Source of the DNA: Rubrobacter sp.
Lineage (GTDB): Bacteria; Actinomycetota; Rubrobacteria; Rubrobacterales; Rubrobacteraceae
Assembly (NCBI GenBank): GCA_013695335.1
Contig: JACDAR010000012.1
Span: 1-8,546 of the forward strand
Reading direction: 5' to 3'
DNA: 8,546 nt
In this document: positions 6,969 through 8,546 of the stretch, piece after piece
Layout: each line of letters begins with the position of its first letter
Numbering within the stretch: the stretch's first letter is position 1
Program-made: the position numbers and the translations under genes
The notes under the pieces: generated by a model
What the model saw: the letters and a program-made list of their open reading frames with translations, nothing else
Database searches by the model: none
Told to the model about the DNA's origin: nothing

Positions 6969-7227
6969 CAATCTCACGAAGTGGCGGGCGCATAGCTGGC
7001 TGTAGGGCGCGAGAGACAATCGGTGGCCGCTAGCACAGGTGTGCATGGAGGTTAGATTCTGCGAACTTCATCCTGGCAGCGTACTCTGGAGTTAGCCTAG
7101 AAAAGTTTCAAATATCACTCATCTAGAAGGCGAGGCAAGGGCCCCAAGAAAAGGTCATCTGCAACGGATGGTCTGTGATCCGCCCGACTTTTCTTTGATT
7201 CGTGGGCGCGTGCTTCGATCTTGTAAA
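6969..7227. other. Gene-poor stretch
   Basis: No convincing gene or RNA gene was found here on either strand. It is visibly less GC-rich than the operons. The only structure noted is a short inverted repeat GCACA-GG-TGTGC at 7033-7044. It has no T run after it, so it is not a clear terminator. Confidence 0.4.
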
Positions 7228-7660
7228 ATGACAAACGATAGAGCGGGAAGCGCTGCTTCCGAGTGTAGACGAAGGATGGGGATGATTTCCTCCGCTGGCT
7301 TTGAGGGCGCGACTCGGTCCAAGGCGGTACGGGTATGGTTGCCTGGCGGGTTTCGAGTCTCGTCTCGGTAGGCTCCCGGACCATCCGGCAAGACGAGTGG
7401 CATCTGAAGAAGGCTGCCGCCCTGGTAAAGCTTCTCGCCCTGGCTCCCGATCGTCGCCGCCGTGAGCAGGCGATGGATCTCCTGGCCCGACTCGCGCAGG
7501 AGAGCGGCCTCTAATAGACAGCCTCCGCAAGGCCCTCCACGCCGCCCGCAGGACCCTCGACCCGGCCGCTGGCCCCCTCTACCTGGCATCGGAGGACTGC
7601 GAGGGGCGCGGAGAAGCCCTCCTACCGGAGGATCCTTCCTATCTTTTCAGGGACTCGACG
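7228..7660 (+). pseudogene. Degenerate BTAD/SARP-type transcriptional regulator
   Basis: Three successive frames carry pieces of one protein. Frame one ends KAVRVWLPGGFRVS near 7362. Frame two continues VSVGSRTIRQDEWHLKKAAA and LVKLLALAPDRRRREQAMDLL to a stop at 7512-7514. Frame three reads SLRKALHAARRTLDPAAGPL then LYLASEDC, followed by EALLPEDPSYL. These are the opening strand, winged-helix DNA-binding part and early BTAD-domain helices of the large AfsR/SARP-like regulators that are abundant in some actinobacteria. The first shift is explained by a 5-bp tandem repeat TCTCG-TCTCG at 7358-7367. The jump from LYLASEDC to LLPED suggests an internal deletion. The ATPase and C-terminal parts are missing. 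Start at 7228 is only a guess, and the 3' limit is uncertain because the remnant meets the minus-strand gene at 7647. Confidence 0.68.
7358..7367 (+). repeat. 5-bp tandem duplication causing a frameshift
   Basis: TCTCG is directly repeated. Removing one copy rejoins VWLPGGFRVS to VGSRTIRQDEW in one frame, so this duplication is the likely lesion in the regulator pseudogene. Confidence 0.6.
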
Positions 7661-8204
7661 GTGTGCCTTCCGCAGGTCCAGCGGGCAGAGCCCCACGGGC
7701 AACTCCTTGCTCTGCGTCGTTGAGGATTCCTTCGAGGGTCGCTCGAACTTCTTCCAGGCTGCTCTTGAGGGGACCGTCCACCGTGGCACCTTCCTCGAGG
7801 TCCTCGAGGGTCGTCGTTAGCGCGCCCAGCGCATCGCTCAGCTTCCCGGTGAGCACCTCGTCCAACGTCCGGGTAAGGTTCTCCAGGATCTCTGGATGCT
7901 CGGCCACCGTCTCCAGGGCCTTCTCCAGAATGGCACGGATGTCCTCGAGCCTGACCTTCAAGAGTACCTTCGCCCGCACACCTTCGATCTCCAGCTTCAC
8001 CCGATCCAGCCTCGCGTCCACCCCGATCTGCAAGCTCACGAGGCTCGCAAGCTCCGCGAGCACGGAGACGTGCGCCCTCAGACCCTCGACCTCGAGGCTG
8101 ATCTTGTCGACCTCGAGCTCCGAAACGTCGAGCAAAACGTCCACGTCCTGACGGGTCGGTGTTTCTTGAGTTCCTTCGTCTTTGGGTACCGGCTCCTTTG
8201 CCAC
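7647..8204 (-). CDS. Uncharacterised 185-residue acidic protein
   Basis: Function unknown. It starts at GTG (8204) six bases after GCAGGAGG. The N-terminal 25 residues are polar and charged. Residues from about 26 to 95 alternate short hydrophobic strands and helices: LLDVSELEVDKISLEVEGL, then ELASLVSLQIGVDARLD and VKLEIEGVRAKVLLKVRLE. After this come helical stretches (AILEKALETVAEHPEILENL, LGALTTTLEDLEEG, LEEVRATLEGILNDAEQG) and a Pro/Gly/Ala-rich tail. There is no signal peptide or membrane segment, so it is probably cytoplasmic. I recall similar hypothetical proteins in Rubrobacter-type genomes, but cannot name the family. The gene is complete. Its end runs into the convergent regulator pseudogene. 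Confidence 0.78.
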   Translation of the reverse strand: MAKEPVPKDEGTQETPTRQDVDVLLDVSELEVDKISLEVEGLRAHVSVLAELASLVSLQIGVDARLDRVKLEIEGVRAKVLLKVRLEDIRAILEKALETVAEHPEILENLTRTLDEVLTGKLSDALGALTTTLEDLEEGATVDGPLKSSLEEVRATLEGILNDAEQGVARGALPAGPAEGTPSSP

Positions 8205-8210
8205 GCCACA

Positions 8211-8218
8211 CCTCCTGC
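8211..8218 (-). promoter_or_regulatory. Ribosome binding site deciding the GTG start at 8204
   Basis: The minus strand reads GCAGGAGG, six bases before GTG at 8204. It fixes the start of the 185-residue protein at a GTG. Confidence 0.65.
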
Positions 8219-8410
8219 TCTGGGACTGATGGGAAGATCCGCGAGATCCCCCTTACATCGTTCGACACCAGGAACACCAGTGGCCGATACACGCAAGCCT
8301 TCAATAATCGGCGTTCTCGGCCGTAAAAAACGTTCTGGATTCGGAGTTGCTCCTGGTTTTATGCAGAATCTCGCAAAACAAACCTCCGGGTACCTTCTCG
8401 GCGTTCCATG

Positions 8411-8546
8411 TCAGGTTTTCTTGAAGAGGGTTTTACCCAGCGCGAGGTTCCGTTCAGCTATCGAGAAATACAGTAGCGCCAGAACACCCGCCTGTTTCCC
8501 AAGCGGAGACGGGGTGCGAGCTATGGCGTCCGGCATACTCCCTACG
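8411..8546 (-). CDS. Possible 3' end of an unknown gene running off the right edge
   Basis: On the minus strand an open frame enters at the right edge and ends at TGA 8413-8411. The readable part is about 44 codons. It includes PDAIARTPSPLGKQAGVLAL and LYFSIAERNLALGKTLFKKT. The hydrophobic then basic ending looks protein-like, but the codon third positions are not strongly GC-rich and no family is recognised. It may be non-coding. Confidence 0.3.
   Translation of the reverse strand, partial: VGSMPDAIARTPSPLGKQAGVLALLYFSIAERNLALGKTLFKKT

Noticed and set aside
6969..7227. Search for a tRNA, small RNA or CRISPR-like repeats in the gene-poor stretch
   Set aside because: No cloverleaf, no regularly spaced repeats and no recognisable RNA motif could be seen by eye.
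7245..7265. Hairpin GGAAGC-GCT-GCTTCC as a terminator
   Set aside because: The stem is only six base pairs and is not followed by a T run. It lies inside the regulator pseudogene.
7639..8304. A 221-codon minus-strand frame overlapping the 185-residue protein
   Set aside because: It is rich in Arg/Gly/Glu typical of a shifted frame, while the 7647-8204 frame has a ribosome binding site and a regular hydrophobic pattern.
8308..8406. 9-bp direct repeat TCGGCGTTC at 8308 and 8398 as attachment sites
   Set aside because: It is too short and without an integrase or other mobile gene nearby. It is likely to be chance in this base composition.

Overview
The window is high-GC bacterial DNA with Shine-Dalgarno-led genes and TGA used as an ordinary stop. 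Two remnants recall actinobacterial genomes of the Rubrobacter type: a BTAD/SARP-type regulator pseudogene at about 7228-7660, and an uncharacterised 185-residue protein at 7647-8204 that resembles hypothetical proteins I associate with such genomes. That assignment is an inference from recalled protein style, not from a search.

Layout. Positions 1-3156 hold a minus-strand operon, read right to left: a lipoprotein sugar-binding protein (broken by a one-base frameshift near 2739), a MalF-type permease, a MalG-type permease, and the first codons of a Gfo/Idh/MocA-type oxidoreductase that runs off the left edge. A LacI-family regulator (3220-4251, plus) is divergent from it. Between them is a 63-bp gap holding a perfect 10-bp palindrome that looks like a LacI-family operator. 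A second minus-strand operon occupies 4248-6605, read right to left: the last 41 codons of another MalF-type permease, a MalG-type permease with an in-frame TGA, and a GH4-family NAD-dependent glycosidase with no usual start codon. The regulator and the glycosidase converge so tightly that their stop codons share a CTAG.

Beyond a sharp end of permease homology near 6605 comes unrelated sequence: a small secreted protein (6717-6968), a gene-poor stretch, the regulator pseudogene in three reading frames, the 185-residue protein on the minus strand, and possibly the tail of another minus-strand gene at the right edge.

How it fits together. The locus looks like an oligosaccharide or glycoside uptake and breakdown cluster: binding protein plus two permeases import the sugar, GH4 cleaves it in the cytoplasm, the oxidoreductase may process the product, and the LacI protein senses the sugar. 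No ATP-binding subunit is present, so a shared MsmK/UgpC-type ATPase elsewhere is presumed. Much of the cluster is damaged: one truncation, one nonsense codon, one missing start and one frameshift in five neighbouring transporter and enzyme genes. The main message is a catabolic locus in decay, or an error-rich sequence. I found no convincing new defence, mobile or RNA system.
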